This document shows positions 27,464 to 35,617 of a stretch of DNA of 44,773 bases, in pieces (the stretch's first letter is position 1; each line of letters begins with the position of its first letter). The stretch comes from Desulfuromonadales bacterium. GTDB taxonomy: Bacteria; Desulfobacterota; Desulfuromonadia; Desulfuromonadales; JAHYIW01. Under the pieces are notes generated by a model. The model searched no databases and had not been told where the DNA came from. It was given only the letters and a program-made list of their open reading frames with translations. The DNA lies in assembly GCA_029210745.1 (NCBI GenBank), contig JARGFI010000023.1, positions 1 to 44,773 on the forward strand, given 5' to 3'. The position numbers and the translations under genes were made by a program.

Positions 27464-30400
27464 ATGCCGATATCGAAATTCTTTTTATGGCTGCTTGCGG
27501 GAGTGTTTTTATGTGGTTTGAACGGGGTTGCCGGTGCTGCCTTTCAGCAGGTAAATTTTATCGGTCAAGTTCCCTGTCAGCCCCCGGAAAAAATAGCTGT
27601 CGATCAGGAAGGTCGTATCTATGTCACGACAGAAAATGGCGCGGCATTTGTTCTGGATCAGGAAGGGAAAGTCCTCTTCACCCTGGGAAAGCCCGGCAGC
27701 CGCCGACCGGAAGTTGAAAAGGCATCCGGGATCGCGCTTTACGGCGATACAGTTTACGTCGCTGATCGTGGTCTGGATCGCATTGCGATGTTTACGCGTG
27801 ACGGTGAATTCCTGGGGAGCTTCGGCGCGGACGGCAGCGACCCGAAGGAATTTGACGATCCTGGCGGGATTGCGATCTTTGATGGCAATATCTTCGTTGC
27901 GGACACCGATAATGCGCGGATACAGATCTTCGGTCCGAACGGCGTTTTTCTCGGTTTCATTGGCAACGACGGCAACGATGATGCCCGTCTGCGCGAGCCG
28001 GTCGATTTGACGCTTGATTGTCTGGGCAACCTGTATGTCGTTGATGCCGGGGACGATATGGTCAAGATTTACAATCCAGCGGGGAAATACCTTGGTAACG
28101 TTAGGGGTCTGAGTGAACCCTGCGCCATAGCGATGAATGAGGGCGGTTTTTATATTGCTGATCGCGATGGTTATAACGTCACCAAATTCGACCTGTCCGG
28201 CAAGCAGTTGCTGCGTTTCGGGACCAGAGGGAAGGGGCGTGCGCAATTTCAGAAAGTCAGTGGTTTGTCGGTTGATGCCGCCGGGCAGCTTTACGTGGCC
28301 GACCTCAAGAATAAAAATATCCAGATTTTTGCCATGGAGAACGGGACAAAGATTGCCCATACCGACCGGAATCCTCCCCGCACCTCAGTGAAGTGGCTGG
28401 GCGATGCTGCTCTTGAAGCGCATCATCTCTATTGGGATGCCGGCGACAAACGCCTGCTGGCGGTCGATAATGAAAAGAACCTGCTCAATATTTATCGTGA
28501 TCTGAAGTTGGATAAAAGCATTCGTGTGAAGGGCTGGGAACCTGTGGCGGCGGCGGTTGACCCCCAGGGAAACATCTGGGCCCTTGATCGCGATAGAGGG
28601 CGTTTGTTGAAGCTTGCCGATGATGGCGCGGTACTGCTTTCGGTCGGAGAATCCGGGAGTCGCAACGGCAGTTTTTCAAAGCCAAGTGATCTGGCTATCT
28701 CTCACGAGGGGATTATTTATGTCGCTGACACCGGAAATGAACGTATTCAGGCGTTCAATACCGATGGCGTGTTTTTGGCTGTATTAGGGAAAAATTCCGG
28801 GCGTTTGGTCGTTGAGGAGCCGATTACGATCGAAATCGGTCCGAACAAAAACCTCTATGTGCTGGACAATGAGCGCAGGGCAGTGGTGGTCTTTTCCCCT
28901 GACGGCAAACCGGCCTATGAATTTGGCGGCGGAAAAGATAAGGACGCTCTGCAGGGGCCGGTCAATCTGGCGGTAACGGACGACGAAGTTTTTGTACTGG
29001 ATGCCGCTACCAGTGATGTCAAGGTTTATGCTCTTGACGGAACCTTGTCGCGCCGCTTTGGTGCTCCCGGAACGGGGAAGGGGGACTTTAGCCGACCGAC
29101 GGCAATGGTCACCCTTGATGCGATTACTTTTGTTGTTGCCGACGCCGCCGGCAAGCGACTCCAGACGTTTCAAACCATCTATACGCCCCCTGCGGTGACC
29201 GAGTTGCAAGCGAGTGAGGGGATGCGTCAGGTGCGTCTTGACTGGTCGGTCAGTCCTTATTCCTACGTCACATCATATCGAGTATATCGTGCCAATGCCG
29301 TCGATGGACCCTTTGAGAAACTGACAGAAACCAGCTCCAGTTCCTGTCTTGATACCGCTGTTGAGCCGCAAACCGCGTATTACTATCGGGTCAGTGCCGT
29401 GGCCAGGGGAGGGAATGAAGGGGCACGTACCGCCGCCGTCAATGCAACCCCTGCGCGCGCCGAGGTTGCTCCCCTGAATAATGTGCGCGCGGTTACGCAG
29501 GAATGGTCGGTTGAGCTGCAATGGGATGAGTGCAACGCCCCTTTTTTCGACCACTATAATATTTACCGTAATGTAAGTGGTGAATTTTCCAAGGTTGGAG
29601 AGAGCAAGGAACCGATCTACGTGGCGACCGGACTTGACCCGTCGACCGAGTATGTCTTTCGCGTTTCCGCTGTCAGTATCGATCAAATGGAAACTGTGCC
29701 GGTAGAGATCAAGGCAATAACCCAGATTGCGACCCGGCCTCCGATTGAGTATGCAGCGATTAATATCAGCAATGTTTTTTCAAATACCTACAAGCTCTAC
29801 GAAAACGAGGGGATTGGCGTACTGACGGTTGCCAATAATACGCGCGCCCGGATCGCCAGTCTCAAGGTGAAGTTTAAAATCAAGGATTTTATGGATTTCC
29901 CGACCGAAGTCGAGATTAAGGATCTGGGCCCACGTTCGAGTGCCGAGGTGGTATTGAAGGCGGTATTCAACAACAAAATTCTGGATGTTACCGAAGATAC
30001 CCCGGTGCAGACAGAGATTGAAATTTCTTACTACGAAAATAGTAATCTGAAGACCTTTACCCGTAATCATACGATCAATATTTACGAAAAACATCGGATG
30101 ATGTGGGATGTGCGGGAACGCTTTGCGACATTTATCGCACCGAAGGATAGCGTTATCCTCGAATTCGTGCGTACAATCACGACCCAGTATCCAGAGGTTG
30201 ATGATCCCCTGTTGTATGCCGGAGTCATTTTTGACGCCCTCGGTGTGGTTGGGGTGACGTACATGCAGGATCCGTCCAATCCCTACCAGAAAACATCGGA
30301 ACATACTGATTTTATAGATTATATCCAGTATCCACGGGAAACTTTGCAGCGCCGTTCGGGGGACTGTGATGACCTGGTTGCGCTCTACAGCTCAATGATG

Positions 30401-31174
30401 GAGAGTATCGGGGTGCGGACCAAGGCGGTGGAGGTTCCGGGGCATATGTTCATGATGTTTGCAACGCCCCTTGATTTTGCCAGCCGACCGGAGTCAATGA
30501 CCGATCTTTTTGTCGTTGATGAGGAGATTCTCTGGATTCCGGTAGAGGTCACGATGGTCGGTTCATCGTTTCTCAAGGCGTGGGAAAAGGGGGGTAAAAA
30601 TTACCATGATTGGGCCGGTCGCGGGTTGACGACGATGGATATTCGCGCAGCATGGGAAAAGTTTAAACCCGCCAGTTTGCCAAGTATCGACTGGCGCCCG
30701 CAACCTGTTAAACGAAGCGAAATTGAAAAAAAAATCGATGAGCTGAAGAGTCTCAAGAAGATTCGCATGGGATATCTCACCAAGGCGTTGGTCGACACCG
30801 TGCGTGCCGAACCTGACAACTATGAGCCGATGTTGCAACTCGGTATCGTCTACGCTGAAGAGGGGGAACTGGACGAGGCTTCACGAATGTTGTTGAAAGC
30901 CGAAGAACTCGCCCCCGGGGATGCGTCAATTAAAAATAATCTGGGGAATGTAAATTATCTGCAGGAAGATTTTGATCAGGCGTTATACTATTATCAGTTG
31001 GCCGCTGAACTCGACGCGGAGGACCCCTACATCCAGGTCAATCTGGCTCGGGCTTATCTGGGGAAGGATATGAAAGAAGATGCCGTGAATGCATTTAAAC
31101 GAGCCATGGAAATGGATATAACAATTGCCACAAAATATCGGAAACTGGCGCTCGAACTGACCGGGCCGATTTGA
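27464..31174 (+). CDS. Secreted NHL-repeat, FN3, transglutaminase-like and TPR protein
   Basis: A 1236-residue protein. A signal peptide (residues 1-26, ending near GLNGVAGA) is followed by NHL/beta-propeller repeats to about 573 (units such as SGIALYGDTVYVADRGLDRI), two fibronectin type III domains (about 575-755), a beta-rich linker (760-895), a transglutaminase-like domain with Cys968 (RSGDCDDLVALYSSM) and His994 (EVPGHMFMM), and TPR repeats near 1118-1219. GAAGGAC supports ATG 27464. It is exported, and probably works in cell-envelope or extracellular assembly; the domain order is unusual and I know no characterised relative. The cyclase upstream and a small secreted protein downstream are likely neighbours in function. 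Confidence 0.85.
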   Translation: MPISKFFLWLLAGVFLCGLNGVAGAAFQQVNFIGQVPCQPPEKIAVDQEGRIYVTTENGAAFVLDQEGKVLFTLGKPGSRRPEVEKASGIALYGDTVYVADRGLDRIAMFTRDGEFLGSFGADGSDPKEFDDPGGIAIFDGNIFVADTDNARIQIFGPNGVFLGFIGNDGNDDARLREPVDLTLDCLGNLYVVDAGDDMVKIYNPAGKYLGNVRGLSEPCAIAMNEGGFYIADRDGYNVTKFDLSGKQLLRFGTRGKGRAQFQKVSGLSVDAAGQLYVADLKNKNIQIFAMENGTKIAHTDRNPPRTSVKWLGDAALEAHHLYWDAGDKRLLAVDNEKNLLNIYRDLKLDKSIRVKGWEPVAAAVDPQGNIWALDRDRGRLLKLADDGAVLLSVGESGSRNGSFSKPSDLAISHEGIIYVADTGNERIQAFNTDGVFLAVLGKNSGRLVVEEPITIEIGPNKNLYVLDNERRAVVVFSPDGKPAYEFGGGKDKDALQGPVNLAVTDDEVFVLDAATSDVKVYALDGTLSRRFGAPGTGKGDFSRPTAMVTLDAITFVVADAAGKRLQTFQTIYTPPAVTELQASEGMRQVRLDWSVSPYSYVTSYRVYRANAVDGPFEKLTETSSSSCLDTAVEPQTAYYYRVSAVARGGNEGARTAAVNATPARAEVAPLNNVRAVTQEWSVELQWDECNAPFFDHYNIYRNVSGEFSKVGESKEPIYVATGLDPSTEYVFRVSAVSIDQMETVPVEIKAITQIATRPPIEYAAINISNVFSNTYKLYENEGIGVLTVANNTRARIASLKVKFKIKDFMDFPTEVEIKDLGPRSSAEVVLKAVFNNKILDVTEDTPVQTEIEISYYENSNLKTFTRNHTINIYEKHRMMWDVRERFATFIAPKDSVILEFVRTITTQYPEVDDPLLYAGVIFDALGVVGVTYMQDPSNPYQKTSEHTDFIDYIQYPRETLQRRSGDCDDLVALYSSMMESIGVRTKAVEVPGHMFMMFATPLDFASRPESMTDLFVVDEEILWIPVEVTMVGSSFLKAWEKGGKNYHDWAGRGLTTMDIRAAWEKFKPASLPSIDWRPQPVKRSEIEKKIDELKSLKKIRMGYLTKALVDTVRAEPDNYEPMLQLGIVYAEEGELDEASRMLLKAEELAPGDASIKNNLGNVNYLQEDFDQALYYYQLAAELDAEDPYIQVNLARAYLGKDMKEDAVNAFKRAMEMDITIATKYRKLALELTGPI

Positions 31175-31227
31175 ACAGGGTGATAACAGGGCTACGTTAC
31201 GGCACATGGACCGTGAGGAGGTTTAAT

Positions 31228-31626
31228 ATGACAAGACTTATTGTTATTGCATTCGCGTTGGTGTTTTCTGTTGGTGTCGCCGGTGTTTCGGCGCAAGAGG
31301 CGCAGAAAAGTTTCTGGGACGGACTGCGCAGCAAAATTGAGAAGGTGACGCCAACGAAAAAGACTTCTGTTACAACCGCTGTCGGGGGCGTACGCGGCGC
31401 TAAAAAAGACGACGGCCGAGAATTGTACTGGAAAGGGAAAGAAGAGACGTTGAACGTCTCCGCAGACGAATTGACGGCGTTTAATGCGGCGGTGCAGGTC
31501 GCTGTTGACGGCGACAGCGCGCGTGCGACGGAACTGTTTGAAGCATTTGTTGCCAGTTATCCGACGAGTGCGCTCCGCCAGGATTCGCTGCTGGCACTGG
31601 AAAATTTGAAAGCCGGGGCAAAATAG
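31228..31626 (+). CDS. Small secreted protein, function unknown
   Basis: A 132-residue protein with a clear signal peptide (MTRLIVIAFALVFSVGVAG, cleavage near VSAQ). The mature part is basic in the middle and ends in a helical segment (LTAFNAAVQVAVDGDSARAT, then ELFEAFVASYP) that resembles a single TPR-like unit. AGGAGG at 31216-31221 precedes the ATG. It begins 53 bp after the large NHL/transglutaminase-like gene, so the two are probably co-transcribed and may act together in the periplasm. Confidence 0.72.
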   Translation: MTRLIVIAFALVFSVGVAGVSAQEAQKSFWDGLRSKIEKVTPTKKTSVTTAVGGVRGAKKDDGRELYWKGKEETLNVSADELTAFNAAVQVAVDGDSARATELFEAFVASYPTSALRQDSLLALENLKAGAK

Positions 31627-31742
31627 TTTCACAAATAGTTTCACTTGTCCTTATCGATGACATGTTCGGCAATGTCGGGGTGCGGCAGAGCAGAATGATG
31701 CGGTGTGCCTGTGTTCGGGATGGCTCTTGGGGAGAGTGAGTT

Positions 31743-33371
31743 GTGCACAGTGGTGGCAATGTCAAAAACCTGCTTGATCGAATAGAGAAACTGAACGAGA
31801 TTGGTATCCGCTTGTCTACGGAAAAGGATACCGCCCGGTTGCTTGAAACCATTCTGCTTGGCGCCAAGGACTTGACCAATGCCGACGGGGGGACCCTTTA
31901 TTCGGTCACCGCTGACAATGCCCTCAAGTTTGAAATCATGCGGACCGAGTCCCTTGGTTTTGCGATGGGGGGGACAAATGGTATTGAGATTCCTTTCGCG
32001 CCGATCCCCATGTATGACGATCAGGGACAGCCTAATTTAAAGATGGTGGCGACCTACGCCGCGATCAAAGATGAAATTGTCAATATCCCGGACGCTTATA
32101 AAGCGTCCGGTTTTGATTTTTCCGGGACGCGGATTTTTGATCAAAAAACCGGATTTCGCTCCAAATCGTTTTTGACCGTTCCCCTGAAAAATCAGGAAGA
32201 TGTCATTATCGGGGTTTTGCAGCTGCTCAATGCGATCGACGCTGAGTCCGGCGAGGTGGTGTCTTTTTCCGATGAGGATCAACGTTTGGTCGCCTCGCTG
32301 GCGTCGCAGGCGGCAGTTGCGTTGACCAAAGAGCGCCTGATTCAGGATTTGAAAAAGCTTTTTGAGGCGTTGATCCAGATGCTGGCGACTGCGATTGACG
32401 AGAAGTCGCCCACCACCGGGCAACATTGTCGGCGGGTGCCGATCCTGACGATGATGCTGGCGGATGCTGTTTCTGCTTCTACCGAGGGGCACCTTGCCTC
32501 GTTTGTACTCGATGAAAAGAAGCGTTATGAACTGGAGGTTGCCGCGTGGTTGCACGATTGCGGCAAGATAACCACACCGGAATATGTCGTCGGTAAAGCA
32601 ACCAAACTGGAAACGATTTACGACCGGATTGAAGCGGTTGATACGCGGTTTGAGGTTATTAAACGTGACGCTGAAATTGCCTGGTTGCGCGATCAATTGC
32701 GGCAGCACGGGGTGATTGAAAAGATCGACGAAGGGGCGTTGAAAGAGATTTTTGCCGAACTCGACAAGGAACGCGATTTTTTGCGGCGGTGCAATACCGG
32801 GGGAGAATTTATGCCGCCGGACCAGCAACAACGGGTTTCAACGCTCGCCGAATCGATGCGTTGGCGGGGGCCGGACGGTACGACGCAGCCGTTGCTGGAC
32901 GCTGATGAAATAAACAATCTGATCATTTCTCGTGGTACATTGACTGACGCAGAACGTGACGTTATCAATAATCATGTCGTTGCTTCAATCGAAATTCTCG
33001 AATCGTTGCCGTTTCCGCAAGATATGCAACATGTTCCTGAATATGCAGGAGGGCATCATGAACAGCTGGACGGTAACGGTTATCCCGCGCATCTGGTTGA
33101 AGAACAAATTCCGCTGCAAGCCAGAATTATCGCTGTTGCCGATGTGTTTGAGGCGCTGACCGCGAAAGACCGTCCTTATAAAAAAGGCAAGACCTTATCG
33201 GAAACGCTCAGGATTATGGCCTTTATGACCAAAGATCGTCATTTTGATGCGGATATTTTTGCCGTCTTCGTCAAAGATCGGGTCTATCTTGATTATGCCC
33301 GCAAATACATGAATGATGAACAGATCGACGCCGTCGATCATGACACGATTTTGAAACTTTTTACTGGGTGA
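31743..33371 (+). CDS. GAF and HD-GYP domain phosphodiesterase with a long insertion
   Basis: A 542-residue cytoplasmic protein. A GAF sensor domain occupies about residues 15-190, then an HD-GYP domain: His271-Asp272 (AAWLHDCGK) and HHExxDGxGYP at 438-448 (GHHEQLDGNGYP). All metal-binding signatures are present, so hydrolysis of a cyclic dinucleotide (c-di-GMP, or 3',3'-cGAMP as in some deltaproteobacterial relatives) is expected. The distance between the two motifs is about 167 residues, roughly 100 more than in standard HD-GYP proteins. The start is GTG 31743 with GGGAGAG upstream. It converges on dinB, the stops being one base apart. Confidence 0.9.
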   Translation: MHSGGNVKNLLDRIEKLNEIGIRLSTEKDTARLLETILLGAKDLTNADGGTLYSVTADNALKFEIMRTESLGFAMGGTNGIEIPFAPIPMYDDQGQPNLKMVATYAAIKDEIVNIPDAYKASGFDFSGTRIFDQKTGFRSKSFLTVPLKNQEDVIIGVLQLLNAIDAESGEVVSFSDEDQRLVASLASQAAVALTKERLIQDLKKLFEALIQMLATAIDEKSPTTGQHCRRVPILTMMLADAVSASTEGHLASFVLDEKKRYELEVAAWLHDCGKITTPEYVVGKATKLETIYDRIEAVDTRFEVIKRDAEIAWLRDQLRQHGVIEKIDEGALKEIFAELDKERDFLRRCNTGGEFMPPDQQQRVSTLAESMRWRGPDGTTQPLLDADEINNLIISRGTLTDAERDVINNHVVASIEILESLPFPQDMQHVPEYAGGHHEQLDGNGYPAHLVEEQIPLQARIIAVADVFEALTAKDRPYKKGKTLSETLRIMAFMTKDRHFDADIFAVFVKDRVYLDYARKYMNDEQIDAVDHDTILKLFTG

Positions 33372-33372
33372 A

Positions 33373-34596
33373 TCACTCGACCTCCACGTCCCGAATCCCT
33401 GCCGGTTGCCAGGCCGGAGCAATGACCCGCGCCACGCTTTCCTGTCCCAGAATACTCCCGAACGTCAGGGCGGCGGTGCCGTAGCGCTCATTCATCCGAT
33501 CCATCGCCAGCGTTGTCAGTTGGCGCCGCCGATCTTCATCAAACAGTTGCAGCTGCCCGTTCTGGTGTTGCAGGCCGCTGAGGCGGATGCCGAGGAGGCG
33601 GACCGGTTGACAAAGCGGCGTGCGGTCGAGAATCCCCCGCGCCCGGCGATAGATCTCGTCGCTGCGATCAATCCATTCCAACGAACTGTCCTGGCTACTG
33701 AAGGTGGTGAAGTCGGCGTAACGGATCGTCAGGGTGACGGTTCGACCACTGACCCGATAGCGACGGGCGCGGCGACCGACCATTTCGGCCAGACGCAACA
33801 GTTGCGTATGAATTTCTTCCGGATCGTCAATGTCCTGCGCAAGCGTCACCCCGTGCCCCACGGTTTTGACCGGTTCCGCCTGGGTGCCGGGGATCACCGG
33901 CGCGTCATCCTCGCCACGTCCCATGCGTTGCAGACGCAGGCCGATTATACCGAATTTGCGCCGCAACGCATCGCCCGGAAAACGCCCCAGTTCTCCGCAG
34001 GTGAAAATCCCGAGACGGTTGAGTTGACTCGCGGTGCGCTTGCCGATCCCGCAGAGTTCCCCGATCGGCAAATACTCCAGGGTTGCGGCAATGCGTGTGC
34101 TGTCGATGATGGTGAGACCGTCCGGTTTCTGCATCTCCGAAGCCAGTTTGGCGAGTAATTTATTCGGTGCGATACCGACCGAGCAGGTCAGCCCGAAAGC
34201 TTGCCGGATCCGCGCCTTGAGAAGGTACGCAACGCGTTGTGCGGAACCGAAGAGTTGCAACGATCCGCTCAGATCGAGAAACGCCTCGTCCACGGAAAAG
34301 ACTTCCACCTGCGGGGTGAAATCGTGAAAGAGGGCAATGATGCGTTTTGAGGTGTCGGTGTAGAGCCGGTTGTTGCCAACCACAAGGGTCAATTCAGGGC
34401 AGACATTGCGGGCTTGCCAGAGGTTCATCCCGGTCTTGACGCCGTACCGCCGCGCTTCGTAGGACGATGTGGTGATGATCGTGCGTTTCCCGCCACCGGT
34501 AACGGCGATCGGTTTACCACGCAGCTGCGGGTTGCGTTGTTGCTCGACGGCAGCGAAGAACGCGTTCATGTCGATATGCATGATGGTGCGCTTCAT
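33373..34596 (-). CDS. dinB: DNA polymerase IV (Y-family translesion polymerase)
   Basis: A 407-residue Y-family polymerase that bypasses damaged bases with low fidelity. Catalytic acidic residues are Asp9 (MHIDMNAFFA) and Asp103-Glu104 (SVDEAFLD), and the helix-hairpin-helix region GIGKRTASQLNRLGI follows. A beta-clamp binding motif QLQLF lies near the C terminus rather than at its very end. It overlaps the upstream gene by 4 bp (ATGA), so it is translationally coupled and under lexA operon control. Confidence 0.95.
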   Translation of the reverse strand: MKRTIMHIDMNAFFAAVEQQRNPQLRGKPIAVTGGGKRTIITTSSYEARRYGVKTGMNLWQARNVCPELTLVVGNNRLYTDTSKRIIALFHDFTPQVEVFSVDEAFLDLSGSLQLFGSAQRVAYLLKARIRQAFGLTCSVGIAPNKLLAKLASEMQKPDGLTIIDSTRIAATLEYLPIGELCGIGKRTASQLNRLGIFTCGELGRFPGDALRRKFGIIGLRLQRMGRGEDDAPVIPGTQAEPVKTVGHGVTLAQDIDDPEEIHTQLLRLAEMVGRRARRYRVSGRTVTLTIRYADFTTFSSQDSSLEWIDRSDEIYRRARGILDRTPLCQPVRLLGIRLSGLQHQNGQLQLFDEDRRRQLTTLAMDRMNERYGTAALTFGSILGQESVARVIAPAWQPAGIRDVEVE

Positions 34597-34847
34597 CGCT
34601 GTTCCGTATCGACTGCGCCGAGCATCCAGCTCTGTTCATTGCTGTCATAGATCAGCTCGTAGAGATTGCTGTCTACCGCCGTGGCATAGTGGTGCAGGGT
34701 GGTTGCCCCGCGTTGTTCCTGCCAGCGATAGGTGATCTCGGCGATCTGGTATTTGCGTCGATTCCAGTCGAACCAGATTGGCCGGGGAGCTTCACCGGGG
34801 GCGAAGATGACCGCGACCCGCACCGTTTTATTGACCTGGATCACCAT
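34593..34847 (-). CDS. Small conserved protein between lexA and dinB (DUF6504-like)
   Basis: An 84-residue protein beginning MVIQVNKTVRVAVIFAPGEA, with the block PRPIWFDWNRRKYQIAEI. I recall similar short proteins placed with SOS polymerase genes (DUF6504), but no function is known to me. Its start is 2 bp after the lexA stop and its end overlaps dinB by 4 bp, so it is the middle cistron of an SOS operon and should be DNA-damage inducible. Confidence 0.8.
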   Translation of the reverse strand: MVIQVNKTVRVAVIFAPGEAPRPIWFDWNRRKYQIAEITYRWQEQRGATTLHHYATAVDSNLYELIYDSNEQSWMLGAVDTEQR

Positions 34848-34849
34848 GT

Positions 34850-35458
34850 TCAGTCCGGCAGCTGACGATAGAGACCAACCACCTTGCCGACAATGTGCGC
34901 TTCACCGTCGCGGGCCGAGATGTACAGCGGGGCATAGTGGAGATTTTCCGGTTGCAGGCGAATCCGCCCAGGTTCGTGAAAAAAACGTTTTAGCGTCGCT
35001 TCGCCATCGAGCAGGACAACGACAATATCGCGATCATGAGCGATAGGCTGGGGCCGGATCAGGGCGAGATCACCGTCGATGATCCCGGCGTCGATCATTG
35101 AATCGCCGCGCACGCGCAGAAAAAAGGTGCCGCCGCTGCGGCGGGCGCGATCGATGGCGAAATATCCTTCAATTTCTTCGGTGGCCGGTTGCCAGTTCCC
35201 CGCCTGCACGGTGCCGACAATCGGCAGTGCGTCACCCGCACTTTCCGAAGCGTTGAGGATGATCCCGCGGGCGCTGCCGGAGCGGCGGTGCAGATATCCT
35301 TTGCGTTCCAGAGCGGCCAGATGTTTCATCACGCCAAGCGTGCCGGAGACCCCCAGATGAGCGGCAATTTCGCGCAGGGTTGGCGGCCGACCGTGGGTGT
35401 CACAATGGACGGTGATAAAGTTGAGAACCTGCTGTTGACGTGGCGATAGTTGTTTCAT
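34850..35458 (-). CDS. lexA: LexA SOS repressor/protease
   Basis: A 202-residue LexA. The N-terminal winged helix (LSPRQQQVLNFITVHC, then TLREIAAHLGVSGT) binds DNA; the C-terminal domain has the Ala86-Gly87 cleavage site (TVQAGNW), nucleophile Ser120 (RGDSMIDAG) and Lys157. RecA filaments trigger self-cleavage. ATG 35458 fits the family; the longer frame to 35497 runs through the operator and promoter. There is no ribosome binding site, and the promoter position implies a near-leaderless mRNA. It heads the lexA, small protein, dinB operon. Confidence 0.95.
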   Translation of the reverse strand: MKQLSPRQQQVLNFITVHCDTHGRPPTLREIAAHLGVSGTLGVMKHLAALERKGYLHRRSGSARGIILNASESAGDALPIVGTVQAGNWQPATEEIEGYFAIDRARRSGGTFFLRVRGDSMIDAGIIDGDLALIRPQPIAHDRDIVVVLLDGEATLKRFFHEPGRIRLQPENLHYAPLYISARDGEAHIVGKVVGLYRQLPD

Positions 35459-35497
35459 GGTTGTCAAATGATAACCATGATGACGTGACACTGTCAA
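35457..35497 (-). promoter_or_regulatory. lexA promoter with LexA box overlapping the start codon
   Basis: A 22-bp palindrome at 35457-35478 (ATGGTTGTCA-AA-TGATAACCAT, one mismatch) fits GGTT-N2-C-N4-G-N3-ACC, the motif I recall for a Geobacter LexA. Minus-strand TTGACA (35497-35492), an 18-bp spacer and TATCAT (35473-35468) form the promoter, so the box covers the -10, the predicted start (about 35460) and two bases of the ATG. Confidence 0.8.
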
Positions 35498-35546
35498 GGG
35501 TGAAAAATATGCTCGATTTTTTCAGACCGCCTTGCCCGATGAAGCG

Positions 35547-35576
35547 CTGGCAGCGCCGACCAAAACACGCTATAAT
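35547..35576 (+). promoter_or_regulatory. Candidate promoter of the nucleotidyltransferase fusion gene
   Basis: CTGGCA at 35547-35552 (4 of 6 matches), an 18-bp spacer and a perfect TATAAT at 35571-35576, giving a leader of about 35 nt. A second weaker option starts with TTGACA at 35576. Confidence 0.45.
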
Positions 35577-35617
35577 TGACAGGATTTCAATAATTTATCT
35601 TTATTCAGGATGCAACG

